Part shown: positions 16,811 to 29,568 of the stretch, piece after piece | How the letters are laid out: every line of letters begins with the position of its first letter | Position numbering within the stretch: the first letter of the stretch is position 1 | Assembly (NCBI GenBank): GCA_963697285.1 | Contig: CAVONI010000017.1 | Span: forward strand, 1 to 34,834 | Origin: JAEUQQ01 sp963697285 | Lineage (GTDB): Bacteria; Acidobacteriota; Vicinamibacteria; Vicinamibacterales; JAFNAJ01 | Length of the DNA: 34,834 nt | Direction of reading: 5' to 3' | The notes under the pieces: model-generated | What the model was told of the DNA's origin: nothing | Databases searched by the model: none | Seen by the model: the letters and a program-made list of their open reading frames with translations, nothing else | Position numbers and translations under genes: made by a program

Positions 16811-18025
16811 TTACGAGTGATAGTCAAGGCACTCCACGAGTGCCGGATCCTTCAGCGGCACCGCATCGTGCCGCGCGAGCGACCATCCGAAGACGAGCGT
16901 GAAGAGCCCGATGAATCCAATCGTGACCGCCAGTTCGACGAGCGGCAGGTGCGCGTGCGCCGCCTCTTCGCCGTGCCCGATCGCGGGCGCCACCATCAGG
17001 TACAGCTCCCAGAACTGCGCGAACAGGATCAGGAGCGACACGGGGATCAGCTTGCGCGGATTGCGCTTGGCGTCGCGCGGCAGCATGAACAGGAACGGCA
17101 CGACGAACTTCAGCAGCGGCAGGACCAGGAAGTACGGCAGCCAGCCGTTGTCCTGACGACGCGCGAAGTAGATCGTCTCCTCGGGGAGGTTCGCGTACCA
17201 GATCAGCATGAACTGGCAGAAGTAGATGTAGGCCCAGAAGCCCGTCGCGGCGAAGACCATCTTCCCGAGGCTGTGCAGGTGGTGTTCGTTCAGGAAGCCC
17301 TGCAGCGTTCCCTTCATCACGAACAGGCTCGCGACGACGGCGACGAAAGCGGTGCCGGTCTGCACGACATCCGTGAACACCAGGACGGCAAACATCGTCG
17401 AGAACCAGTGCGCGTCGAGCGACAGCAGGAAGTAGAAGCTGACGATGCTGATCGTCAACGCGAAGATGACGAGGAAGATCGCAGAGAGCGTGTGGCTCAG
17501 TCGCGTCGGCCCCATGCCTCCCTCGCGATCCTGCCGGCGCGAGGCGCCCACCATGAGCATGCCGAAGAGGATCCACAGCACGAGGCTGACACCCACCAGC
17601 GCGTAGAACATGTTCATGTTCAGGAACGGCGCCTTGTGTGTGAGCAGTTCGTCGGCCGCCACGACCTCGACGTGCGACCACTGGTAGAACGAGTGCGCGC
17701 CGAGTCCGACGGCGATCGCCAGGAGGCCGCCGGGAACGAGCCAGGTCGTCATGGCCTCCGGGATGCGCCGCATCGTGACCGACCAGTCGGCGCGGGCGAG
17801 GTAGAGGATCGAGAGCCACGCGACGCCGAACACCCCGAGGCCGAGGGCGAAGAAGGCGCCGATCAGGTATGAACTCCAGGCGAGTTGCGCCTCACCGCGA
17901 CTGAAGGCCAGTGCGAGCGCCGCGGCGCCGACGAGAACGGCCACGACCGCCACGCCCTGGACGATCCCTGGCAACGCGAGGCGACCCGGCACCGAGGGCA
18001 GTGCGTGGGCATGTGGATGACTCAT
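16811..18025 (-). CDS. actF: ACIII subunit ActF (quinol:electron acceptor oxidoreductase, membrane subunit)
   Basis: The 404-residue protein has about ten hydrophobic segments and few charged loops, as expected for ActF, a membrane subunit related to ActC/NrfD proteins. Recognisable stretches include HSFYQWSHVEVV, NMNMFYALVGVSLVLW, LSLDAHWFSTMFAVLVFTDVVQTG and FWAYIYFCQFMLIWYANLPEET. The start ATG overlaps the actE stop (ATGA at 18022-18025), so translation is coupled. The N-terminal MSHPHAHALPS is His-rich. It belongs to the quinol-oxidising membrane core with ActC. Confidence 0.93.
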   Translation of the reverse strand: MSHPHAHALPSVPGRLALPGIVQGVAVVAVLVGAAALALAFSRGEAQLAWSSYLIGAFFALGLGVFGVAWLSILYLARADWSVTMRRIPEAMTTWLVPGGLLAIAVGLGAHSFYQWSHVEVVAADELLTHKAPFLNMNMFYALVGVSLVLWILFGMLMVGASRRQDREGGMGPTRLSHTLSAIFLVIFALTISIVSFYFLLSLDAHWFSTMFAVLVFTDVVQTGTAFVAVVASLFVMKGTLQGFLNEHHLHSLGKMVFAATGFWAYIYFCQFMLIWYANLPEETIYFARRQDNGWLPYFLVLPLLKFVVPFLFMLPRDAKRNPRKLIPVSLLILFAQFWELYLMVAPAIGHGEEAAHAHLPLVELAVTIGFIGLFTLVFGWSLARHDAVPLKDPALVECLDYHS

Positions 18026-18732
18026 GACTTCCCTCCCGGCACGGCTTGCTTCGCCAGAGCGCCCGTTGCTGCCGTTGGTGCAATTGGCGCGGCCTCCGGG
18101 CTCGCCGAAGCGACGGGTGGAGCAGGCGTCGCGGAGGCGGCGGGCGCCGAGGCAACAGGGGCGGGCGGAGCAACCGGCTCGACCTTCTGCATTTCCCTGA
18201 TGTAGAGAACCACCGACCACGCGTCGCGCGCGTCCACCTGTCGCGCGTGGCTCGGCATCGAGTTCTGGCCCCGCATCGGGCGATGGAACAACTGGCCGTC
18301 GGGCCAGTCGCGCACCTTCTGCGTCATCAGGCTCGGCGGCTTCGGGAACAAGGCGGTGACGATGCCGTCGCCAGCCCCCTTCGGCCCGTGGCACGTGATG
18401 CAGACGTTTTCGAAGACGAACTTGCCGTGGGCGATCACGGCGGGGGTCGGCTGCAGCGGGTTCACGAGCTCCGCGCCCGCCCGGTCGGCTTCGTTCTGCG
18501 CGTAGGGATACGGCGTCTCGCCCACGGCGAGCGTTCCCGGCTGCGGTTCCATCAGGCCGGTGGAACGTGTGCCGAAGATGTCCTTCCGCTGCGGCTTGAG
18601 CTTCGGCTGGTCGCCCATGTCGAGGCGGTTGCCCTCGCGATGGGGTGTGCGTCCGGCCGGCAGGCCGAGATCGCAGGCCGACACGAGCATGGCGAGCGCC
18701 GCGACGGCGAGCGCGCTGGCGGCGTTACGCAT
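18022..18732 (-). CDS. actE: ACIII subunit ActE, monoheme cytochrome c lipoprotein
   Basis: The 236-residue precursor has a lipoprotein signal (LAMLVSAC, lipidated Cys20). One heme-binding CITCH at 111-115 sits within a class I cytochrome c domain, with candidate axial Met in PMRGQNSMPSH. ActE is the monoheme c subunit thought to hand electrons out of ACIII. Residues about 186-236 form an unusual Ala/Pro-rich tail (VAPPAPVASAPAASATPAPP...), probably an extended linker. The start at ATG 18732 is preceded by a GGGAGGGG ribosome site inside the end of actD, and the two genes overlap by 8 nt. Confidence 0.94.
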   Translation of the reverse strand: MRNAASALAVAALAMLVSACDLGLPAGRTPHREGNRLDMGDQPKLKPQRKDIFGTRSTGLMEPQPGTLAVGETPYPYAQNEADRAGAELVNPLQPTPAVIAHGKFVFENVCITCHGPKGAGDGIVTALFPKPPSLMTQKVRDWPDGQLFHRPMRGQNSMPSHARQVDARDAWSVVLYIREMQKVEPVAPPAPVASAPAASATPAPPVASASPEAAPIAPTAATGALAKQAVPGGKS

Positions 18733-19276
18733 GGGCCCCTCCCTTGACGTCGACGATCTTCACGCCGTCGGCACCCAGCGACCTGACGAAGCGTTCGGCC
18801 TCGGCGGCATTCCACTTCGGGTCGGTCGCCGAGATCCAGAGCACGAACCTGTCGATGGTCGCCCCTGTCTCGATGAGCATCGGCGGCGGTTGCGGGATCG
18901 TGTCCACCTTCCCCGCGACGATCGCGACCAACGCGCTGCCGAGCGCAGCCCAGAAGACCATCGCCTCGAACGTGATCGGGACGAACGCCGGCCATGCCGC
19001 AAAGGGCTTTCCCCCGAAGTTCATGGGCCAGTCCCACACCATCACGTAGTTCTGGAGGCCCTGGGCGAAGAGGATGCCGCCGAGCGCGAGGACGGCCGTC
19101 ACCCACGGGATCCACGACTTCTCGTGGCCCATCGCGTCTTCCATGCCGTGAACCGGGAACGGCGTCAGGAAGTCGAAGTGCGTCCAGCCGGCGTCGCGCA
19201 CCTTCGCGGCGGCAACGAGCGCATCGTCGGGCACGTAGAAGTGGCCGAGGATGCCTTTGGTCGAGGTGGGCATCAT
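18725..19276 (-). CDS. actD: ACIII subunit ActD (DUF3341)
   Basis: The 183-residue protein has the DUF3341 layout. The N-terminal soluble part (GILGHFYVPDDALVAAAKVRDAGWTHFDFLTPFPVHGME) is followed by two membrane helices (WVTAVLALGGILFAQGL and FEAMVFWAALGSALVAIVAG). The C-terminal domain contains DRFVLWISATDP and AERFVRSLGADGVKIV. DUF3341 is the hallmark of ActD, a small membrane subunit without cofactors. GGAGGT lies seven bases before ATG 19276, and the gap to the actC stop is 3 nt. The order C-D-E-F matches known ACIII clusters. Confidence 0.94.
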   Translation of the reverse strand: MMPTSTKGILGHFYVPDDALVAAAKVRDAGWTHFDFLTPFPVHGMEDAMGHEKSWIPWVTAVLALGGILFAQGLQNYVMVWDWPMNFGGKPFAAWPAFVPITFEAMVFWAALGSALVAIVAGKVDTIPQPPPMLIETGATIDRFVLWISATDPKWNAAEAERFVRSLGADGVKIVDVKGGAHA

Positions 19277-19279
19277 GGC

Positions 19280-20759
19280 TCAGACCTCCTGGAGCGCCGC
19301 GACTGCGGCGGGGGGATGCGAGGGATTGCTCCGGGCGACCCTCGGGTCCATCACGCCCTTGACCTCGGAGATCGCGACCACGGGCAGGAAGCGGACGAAG
19401 AGGAGGAAGAGGGTGAAGAAGAGGCCGAAGGACCCGAACAGGAACGCGTAGTCCCAGCGCGTCAAGGCATACATGCCCCACGCCGACGGGAGGAAGTCGC
19501 GGTGGAGCGACGTGACGACGATGACGTAGCGCTCGAACCACATGCCGACGTTCACGAGGACCGAGACGACGAAGAGCACCAGGGTGTGGCGTCGCATCGA
19601 CTTGAACCAGAACACCTGCGGAACGATCGCGTTGCAGGTGAACATGATCGCGTAGGCCCAGGCGTACGGCCCGAATGCGCGGTTCTTGAAGATGAAGCCT
19701 TCCCACGCGCTGCCCGAGTACCACGCCATGAAGAACTCGGTCGAGTAGGCGAAGCCGACGAGCATGCCCGTCAGCATCAGGATCTTCGCCATCGCCTCCA
19801 TGTGGTTCAGCGTGATGTAGTTCTTCATGCCGAAGTAGCCGCGCATGAAGGTCATCAGCGTGATGACCATGGCGAACCCCGAGAAGATGGCCCCGATGAC
19901 GAAGTAGGGCGGGAAGATCGTCGTGTGCCAGCCAGGAATGACCGACGTCGCGAAGTCGAACGAGACGATCGTGTGGACCGAGAAGACGAGCGGCGTCGCG
20001 AGCGCGGCGAGGACCATGTAGGCCGACTCGTAGTGGCGCCACGCCCGATGCGATCCGTTCCAGTTGAAGCTCATGGCGTTGTAGATCTTCTTGCGCCACG
20101 GGTGCGTCGCGCGGTCTCTCACGGTGGCGAGGTCGGGAAGGAGCCCGACGTACCAGAACGCGAGCGAGACGAGGCCGTAGGTCGAGATCGCGAAGATGTC
20201 CCACGCGAGCGGCGAGTTGAAGTTGACCCACAGGGGGCCGCGGGCGTTCGGGTACGGCACGAGCCAGTAGGCGAACCAGGCACGCCCGAGGTGGATGACC
20301 GGGAAGATGCCGGCGCACGCCACCGCGAACAACGTCATGGCCTCGGCCGCGCGGTTGATGCCCGTCCGCCATTGCTGGCGGAACAGGAAGAGGACCGCGG
20401 AGATGAGCGTGCCGGCGTGCCCGATGCCGATCCAGAAGACGAAGTTGATGATGAACGATCCCCAGCCGACGGGATGGTTCACGCCGAGGATGCCCATGCC
20501 GCTGTAGAGCAGCGTGATGAGCGCGACCACCAGCACGCCGAGGAACGTCAGCGCGACGCTGAACGCGAGCCACCACTTCCGCGTGGGGAACTGCTCGGCG
20601 TGCATGCAGATGTCGTGATCGACGTCCGTCCACTTCTTCGCGCCGGTCACGAGCGGTTCTTCGATCTCGAGGTCGCCGCCGTACGGGCCGGCGCCCACCA
20701 GGACGATCGGCCGGCCGGTCAACTGGCTGTCGTCCATCACCGTGGCGTAGGGACTCACC

Positions 20760-20773
<14 letters not shown>
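19280..20773 (-). CDS. actC: ACIII subunit ActC (NrfD/PsrC-like membrane subunit)
   Basis: The 497-residue NrfD-type protein has about ten membrane helices. Typical stretches are SGMGILGVNHPVGWGSFIINFVFWIGIGHAGTLIS, AEAMTLFAVACAGIFPVIHLGR, PVFSVHTIVSFDFATSVIPGWHTTIFPPYF and MWFERYVIVV. In ACIII the ActC/ActF pair holds the quinol site and may contribute to proton translocation. The first ATG (20773) lies inside the end of actB and gives a 14-nt overlap. A later ATG at 20737 (MDDSQLTG) is also possible. Confidence 0.95.
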
Positions 20774-24101
<3,328 letters not shown>

Positions 24102-24114
24102 CGTCATCTCCTCT

Positions 24115-24134
24115 TCGACTCGCTTCGCTCGCTC
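24115..24134 (+). repeat. Short dispersed repeat, copy 2
   Basis: This is the exact second copy of the 20-mer at 16721-16740. It fills most of the 43-bp gap between the actA stop and the actB start, ending just before the actB ribosome site. Copies at two junctions of the same operon suggest a role in mRNA processing or simple spread of a small repeat. Confidence 0.7.
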
Positions 24135-24144
24135 AAGGCAGGCC

Positions 24145-24768
24145 TCAGCGGTGGCACGCGGTGCAGTCCGTGGAGGCCTTCATCTCGGGCTTCCGGTGGC
24201 AGTCGAGGCACCATTGCATGTTGAAGGGGTGCTGCACCGAGACGATCTCCATCTCCTCGACCTTCCCGTGGCAGTTCTCGCAGACGACCATCGGCTTGCC
24301 ATCCGCGTCTGTGGTCGGCAGCTTCGGCTTCCCCTGATCGTCCACGGCATTCAGGTGCGCCGAGTGGTCGTAGTAGACGAAGTCGGGCAGGTCGTGGACC
24401 TTCACCCACGGGATCGGTTCGCTGCGATCCCAGTACTCCTTCATCTTCAGGACCCATTCCTTGTTCAGGCCGACGGTCGAATGGCAGTTCATGCACACGG
24501 CCGTCGAGGGAACCGTCGAGTGGCGGCCCTTGTAAGGCATGGTGTGGCAGTACACGCAGGGGATGCCGAAGCCGCCGACGTTCACCTGCTCGCCCTTCTC
24601 GTTCGCCTGCCAGACCGGAGGGCCCGCCATGCGCGTGTGCCGGAAGAGGATCGGCTGCCGGGGCGCATACCCCTGCCGCGCATTGCTCAGCGCGTAGGCG
24701 AGGGTGCCCGTCGCGGCAACCGCCGCCAGGAGCGCAAGGATGCGGACGGTCTTTCTCCTTCCGTTCAT
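24145..24768 (-). CDS. actA: ACIII subunit ActA, pentaheme cytochrome c
   Basis: The 207-residue protein has an uncleaved N-terminal anchor or signal (ILALLAAVAATGTLAYAL). It has exactly five CXXCH motifs: CVYCH (71-75), CMNCH (92-96), CENCH (163-167), CLDCH (187-191) and CTACH (202-206). Five hemes is the number known for ActA, the periplasmic electron wire of ACIII. Extra His residues (HTRMAG, HDLPDF, HSAHLN, QHPFNMQW) are candidate distal ligands. The start overlaps the ccoS stop (ATGA), so the cbb3 assembly genes and ACIII genes are translationally linked. Confidence 0.96.
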   Translation of the reverse strand: MNGRRKTVRILALLAAVAATGTLAYALSNARQGYAPRQPILFRHTRMAGPPVWQANEKGEQVNVGGFGIPCVYCHTMPYKGRHSTVPSTAVCMNCHSTVGLNKEWVLKMKEYWDRSEPIPWVKVHDLPDFVYYDHSAHLNAVDDQGKPKLPTTDADGKPMVVCENCHGKVEEMEIVSVQHPFNMQWCLDCHRKPEMKASTDCTACHR

Positions 24769-25004
24769 TCGGGAACCCTCCTTGTGGAACCAGGTGAAGT
24801 CACTGAAGGCTGCGAGGTGGCCGCGACTGCTCCCGACGCGTCGCGTGATGGGGAGCGACGTGGCTCTTCGTCATCGAAGAGAATCCGGATGGCCGGCGTG
24901 TCGAGATCGTCGAACTGCCCCGTTCGCGCTGCCCACACGAACAAGCCGACCGCGATGGCCGCGATCAGGAGCGCGAGGGGCAACAGGACGAAGATCGTCT
25001 CCAC
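24765..25004 (-). CDS. ccoS: CcoS, cbb3 oxidase maturation protein
   Basis: The 79-residue product starts at GTG 25004, one base after the fixI stop. It matches CcoS: a single membrane helix (VLLPLALLIAAIAVGLFVWAAR) followed by TGQFDDLDTPAIRILFDDEE. CcoS is needed for cofactor insertion into cbb3 oxidase in proteobacteria. The tail after residue ~48 is longer and more Ser/Arg/Pro-rich than in short family members. Its stop overlaps actA. Confidence 0.94.
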   Translation of the reverse strand: METIFVLLPLALLIAAIAVGLFVWAARTGQFDDLDTPAIRILFDDEEPRRSPSRDASGAVAATSQPSVTSPGSTRRVPE

Positions 25005-25005
25005 G

Positions 25006-27544
25006 TCAGGCCTCCCCTCGTGTCGGGACACGCGATGAGCCCGTTCGCGTGCCCCGCACCGCGCTGGAACCTGCGAAGGTGCGCGTGAGCGCCGACGAGA
25101 GGACGACGGTGAGTGAGGAGACCGGCATCAGGATCGCGGCGAGCAGGGGACTGACGAAACCAGCCATCGCCAGGCCCGAGGCGCCGGCGTTGTAGAAGAG
25201 CGAGAACCCCAGGTTGCGTCGGATGACACCGCGGAGGCGGCGCGCACCATCGAGGATGTCGAGCAACGGCGCGACGCCCTCGCGGGTGAGCACGACGTCG
25301 GCGGCGACGATGGTGGCGCCGGTCCCGCCGTGAACGGCGATCCCCACGTCGGCGAGTGCGAGCGCCGCGGCGTCGTTCACGCCGTCACCGACCATCACGA
25401 CGGCACCGGCACGCGCGGCGTCCGTCACGAGTCCTGCAACCACGTCGCGCTTCTGTTCAGGCGTGAGGCCGCCGAGCGCGTCGCCAGCAGGCAGTCCGAG
25501 CTCCGCACCGATGCGGGCAACGACGAGGGGGTGATCCCCCGAGAGAATCTTGACGCGAACGCCCCGGCCGCGCAGCGCCGCGACGGTGCTCGCGGCATCG
25601 GGACGCAGCGCATCGCCGATGCCGGCGACACCCTCCACGCGTCCGTCGAGCGCGACGAAGACCGGGCTGAGGCCATCGGCAACCATCGTCGCGGCCAACT
25701 GCTCGAGATCCACGGGGACGCGCGCACCTGACGCCTCGACGTGCGACCGGTTGCCGACGCGGACATCGTGGCCGTCGAGCCGGCCGGCGATCCCGCAACC
25801 CGCGACCTCGACGACGTTCTCGACGGTTCTCACGAGCCACATCGACCGCCCGAACGATCGCTGGAAGGCGCGTGCGACCGCATGCACCGACTCTGCCTCG
25901 AGCGCTCGTGCGAAGCGGAGCACGACGTCCTCACCCTGCCAGCGCGCCACGGTGGCGTGCCCTTCGGTGAGCGTGCCCGTCTTGTCGAGCAGCACGGTGC
26001 CGACATGGCGGAGCCGATCGAGGGCATCGGGGTTCTTGATGAAGATCCCGGAGCGTGCGGCCCGCAGCAAGGCGACCGACACGGCGAGCGGAACAGAAAG
26101 CCCGAGCGCACACGGACACGCGACGACGAGCAGGGCGACCACGCGCTCGAGCGCGACGGCCGGTCCCCGGGTGAGCCATGCCGCACCGGTGATGAGCGCG
26201 AGCACCAGGAGGACCTGGACGAAGCGTCGCGCCAGCACGTCGGTGATCTGGAGGATGGCCGGCTTCCTCGAGAGCGCCTCCTGGACGATCGCCAGTAGCG
26301 CCCCGACGCGGGTCTTGTCGCCGGCGGCATCGACGCGAACGACCAGCCTGGCGCCGAGATTCGTCGCGCCTGCGTTGACCACGTCGCCCTCACGCACGGG
26401 GAGCGGGGCGGTCTCGCCGGTCAGGATGGCGTTGTCGAGCGACGAACGTCCCGAGAGGACGACGCCGTCGACCGGCACCAGTTCGCCGGAGCGGACTTCG
26501 ACGCGGTCGCCTGACGACAGCGCCGTGAGCGGGACCTCGACGGCGGGTGCGTCGGCACCGGCTCCCATGAGTTTCCGGGCGAACTCGAGGAACGCGACAC
26601 CACGCAGGCTGTCGGCGCGCTCGAGGGCCATCCGGTGGGCGCTGCGCTGCACCTGCCGGGCGCCGAGGAGTGCCGCGACGAGCATGGCGAGCGAATCGAA
26701 CCAGAGCGGCCCGCTCCCTCGCACGGTGTTCACGGCGCTCGCCACGAACGCCACGGTGAGGGCGATCGCGATGGGAAGGTCGATGTGGACGATCCGTGCC
26801 TTCAGGCCGGCAAGCGCTGTCTGGAAGAACGGGCGTGCCGAGAACGTGAGCACGGGGACCGACACGGCGAGCGACAACCAGCGGAAGAAGGCCTCGTACG
26901 GCGACGCCATTCCCGAGTACTCGCCCGCGTAGAGCGCGCCGTGCAGGAACATGAGGTTCATCGCGCACGCCGCCGCGACGCCCAGGCGGGCGAGCGTGGC
27001 ACGATCCTCGCTGCGGCGGGCCTCCTCGACGAGCGACGCGCGGTGCACGTGCGGCGTGTACCCGAGCCGATCGAGGGCGCGTGCAATGGTCGAGAGACGG
27101 GCGTGGCCCGGTCGCCAGGTGATCTCCGCGACCGCGTTGCCGTAGTTCAGGCGCACCTCGTCAACCCCCGCCAGGACCGCGGGAAGCTTCTCGACGAGCC
27201 ACACGCACGCGGCGCAGTGCACGCCCTCGAGATACAGCCGTGTGCGGCGGCAGTCTGGTCCAACCGGCTCGGTGGCCTCGGCCTGCAGGTGCTCGTCGTC
27301 GAAGTCCTCGAAGTTCCGCCCCGTGACGCGCGCGGGCTCGAGCACTCCCTGCTGCTGGGTGACGAGCCGGTAGTACCTGATCGAAGCCCCACTCGCGCAC
27401 GAGCGTGTAGACCTGCCGGCAGCCGGAGCAACAGAACTGCTCGGCCTCGCCCTCGCGAACCAGGCCGGCCGGCACCGCGAGGCCGCAGTGTGCGCACGTC
27501 GCCGGAGCGACGCGCACGCCGCGTGGCGTGAGGCGGGTCGTCAC
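25006..27544 (-). CDS. ccoI: CcoI/FixI copper-transporting P1B-type ATPase (apparent +1 frameshift near 27377)
   Basis: Translation probably starts at GTG 27544, which overlaps the fixH stop (GTGA). The first ~55 residues (TCAHCGLAVPAGLVREGEAEQFCCSGCRQVY) form the Cys-rich N-terminus usual for CcoI. After WGFDQ one extra G (CC at 27376-27377, plus strand) breaks the frame. YYRLVTQQQGVLEPARVTG continues one frame over, and the rest is intact. It has a metal-binding domain with CAAC, about eight membrane helices, the intramembrane CPCALGL motif, the DKTGT phosphorylation site, GDHP and GDGVNDAAAL. CcoI exports copper for the CuB site of cbb3 oxidase. The corrected length is about 845 residues. 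Read literally, only a 779-codon frame from 27345 is intact. Confidence 0.9.
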
Positions 27545-28077
27545 CGTGCAGCCTCCCCGGCAGAGGGCGCGTCGCCCGCGATGTCGACCCGGGCGGCGTG
27601 AACGAACCGGAGGCTGCCCTGAGTGGCGTCGATCCGCAGTTCCCACGCGCCAGGTGCGTCGAGCCTGACCAGGGTCCGGTAGCTTCCGGGCTGCTGCGGC
27701 AGTTCGACGAACGCTCCCGACTGGTTCAGGCGCGTATCAGACGGGCGGATGGCGAAGAGGTGACCGGTGAGCCCTGTCACGGGCGCGCCATCACGACCGG
27801 CCACGCGGATGTCGACCGGCCGCGGCATGCCCGCGAAGTGCGGGATGTCTGACGGCACCTCGTAGCGGACCGTCCACCCGAGCTGACGGCTCGCGGCCTC
27901 GACCGCTTCGTCGGCGTCCCACGCGCGCGCGGCTTCGTAGTAGCCCTTGATGGGGCGCGGCGTGTCGGGGCGCGTCGCCACCCAGACGATCACGCCGCTC
28001 GAGACGACCGACATCGCGAGCAGGCCGCCCAGGTAGATTGGCCAGCGATACTCCGAGAGCACCCGCAGGGCCTTCAT
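27541..28077 (-). CDS. fixH: FixH/CcoH family cbb3 assembly protein
   Basis: The 178-residue protein has one membrane helix (YLGGLLAMSVVSSGVIVWVA). The FixH motif KGYYEAARAWD follows, then a periplasmic beta-domain (VRYEVPSDIPHFAG...PVDIRVAGRDGAPVTGLTGHLFAIRPSD...QSGAFVELPQQPGSYRTLVRLDAPGAWELRIDATQG). FixH/CcoH associates with CcoI and the assembling oxidase. The start overlaps the ccoG stop and the stop overlaps the ccoI start, so the three are tightly coupled. Confidence 0.9.
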   Translation of the reverse strand: MKALRVLSEYRWPIYLGGLLAMSVVSSGVIVWVATRPDTPRPIKGYYEAARAWDADEAVEAASRQLGWTVRYEVPSDIPHFAGMPRPVDIRVAGRDGAPVTGLTGHLFAIRPSDTRLNQSGAFVELPQQPGSYRTLVRLDAPGAWELRIDATQGSLRFVHAARVDIAGDAPSAGEAAR

Positions 28078-29567
28078 CGCTCCCTCTCCTCCTTCTCGTG
28101 TGCCTTGCCGAAGGGACCCAGGAGCAGGAACTCGACTTCCTTCGTGAACCCACGGTCGGAGCGGACGATGTAGCGAAGCGGCGCCTGGCCGTCGTCGAAG
28201 ACGGCTCGCGGCACCGTGGCGACGGCGTTCACCGTCACGAGCTGGTCGGGCGCGACCACGACCGGCGACTCACTGAGCACGAGGCTGGCGTCCTGCGGGC
28301 TGATGACCTCGATGGTGAACGTCTGGGTCTCTGGGAGCTGGTTCGTGATCCTGATGCGCTGCTGGTTCGCCACCTCGCCGGTCGTCAGCAACCGGTACGG
28401 CTCACGCCCGCCGCGGACGACCTCGACCAGCGCGTCGGCGCGCGTCAGCATCAGGACGGCAAACGTGCCCCAGGCGACGGCCATGAGCGCGACGTAGGTG
28501 AGATTGCGCGGCCGCCACAGGCGCCTGACGCCGCCGGTCTGCTCGCGCTCCGACGTGTACTTGATGAGGCCGATCGGCTTGCCCTGGCCGAGCATGACCT
28601 CGTCGCAGGCATCCACGCACTGCGCCGTGCCGATGCACTCCGGCTGCAGGCCGCGCCTGATGTCGGTGCCCGTCGGGCATGCGTTCACGCACGCGCGGCA
28701 GGCGATGCAGTCGCCGGCGAGCACCCCGACGATGCGGTCCTTGAGCCTCACCTTCGGGTCGCCGCGTTTCTCGTCGTAGGCCACGAGGATCGTGTCCTGA
28801 TCGGCCATGACGTTCTGCAGGCGGCCGTACGGGCACGCGATCGTGCACATCTGATCGCGGAACCACCCGAAGTCGAACAGGATCGCGCCCATCAGGAGCG
28901 CCATCGTGAAGACCGCCCCCTTCCAGGCGAGCGGATTCGTCATCACGCCGTATACGACGCCCCGCCATCCGATGAAGTAGGCGACGAAGGTGGCCGACAT
29001 CGCGAACGCGACCACCGTCCAGATCGACCACTTGGCGGCCTTGATGGCGAGCTTCCGCCCGCTCATGGGCGCGTCGTTCAGCCTCTTCTGCTTGTGGGGG
29101 CCGCCCTCGAGGTAGGTCTCGATGGGGCGGAAGAGGAACTCGAGGTAGACCGTCTGCGGGCACGCGTACCCGCACCACATGCGTCCGAACGTCGCGCCCA
29201 CGAAGAAGACGGTGACGATGATGCCGAATCCGAACGCCGCCAGGATCAGGTTGTCGCTCGGGTAGAACACCGCGCCGAAGACGTGCGTGCGTCGCGTCGC
29301 GAGGTCGATCATGAACGCGGGCTGCCCGTTGACCGGAATCCAGGGCAGCGCAAAGAAGAGCACGAACAGCGCGTACGCGACCGCCTGACGGATCTTCCAG
29401 AAGCGACCCTTCCGGACGATGGGGTACATGAACCGCCGCTTTCCGTCAGCCGAGAGGCTGTACAGCAGATCCTCCTCGGGCGCGACGTCGAAGACGCGCT
29501 CGTGGCCAGACGACACCGCTGCGGCGTCGGGCGTCGTCTCGATCTTTCCGGTGACGGTAGCGTTCAC
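28074..29567 (-). CDS. ccoG: CcoG/RdxA Fe-S membrane protein
   Basis: The 497-residue protein starts at GTG 29567, one base past the ccoP stop. The N-terminal half has four to five membrane helices and NapH-like motifs (RMWCGYACPQTVYLEFLFRPIE, FRDQMCTIACPYGRLQ). Two Cys clusters follow: CIACRACVNACPTGTDIR and CIGTAQCVDACDEVM. The C-terminal domain after the last helix is an Ig-like fold (TNQLPETQTFTIEVISP). CcoG reduces Cu(II) to Cu(I) for cbb3 biogenesis in Rhodobacter. All visible Cys motifs are intact. Confidence 0.95.
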   Translation of the reverse strand: MNATVTGKIETTPDAAAVSSGHERVFDVAPEEDLLYSLSADGKRRFMYPIVRKGRFWKIRQAVAYALFVLFFALPWIPVNGQPAFMIDLATRRTHVFGAVFYPSDNLILAAFGFGIIVTVFFVGATFGRMWCGYACPQTVYLEFLFRPIETYLEGGPHKQKRLNDAPMSGRKLAIKAAKWSIWTVVAFAMSATFVAYFIGWRGVVYGVMTNPLAWKGAVFTMALLMGAILFDFGWFRDQMCTIACPYGRLQNVMADQDTILVAYDEKRGDPKVRLKDRIVGVLAGDCIACRACVNACPTGTDIRRGLQPECIGTAQCVDACDEVMLGQGKPIGLIKYTSEREQTGGVRRLWRPRNLTYVALMAVAWGTFAVLMLTRADALVEVVRGGREPYRLLTTGEVANQQRIRITNQLPETQTFTIEVISPQDASLVLSESPVVVAPDQLVTVNAVATVPRAVFDDGQAPLRYIVRSDRGFTKEVEFLLLGPFGKAHEKEERER

Positions 29568-29568
29568 G

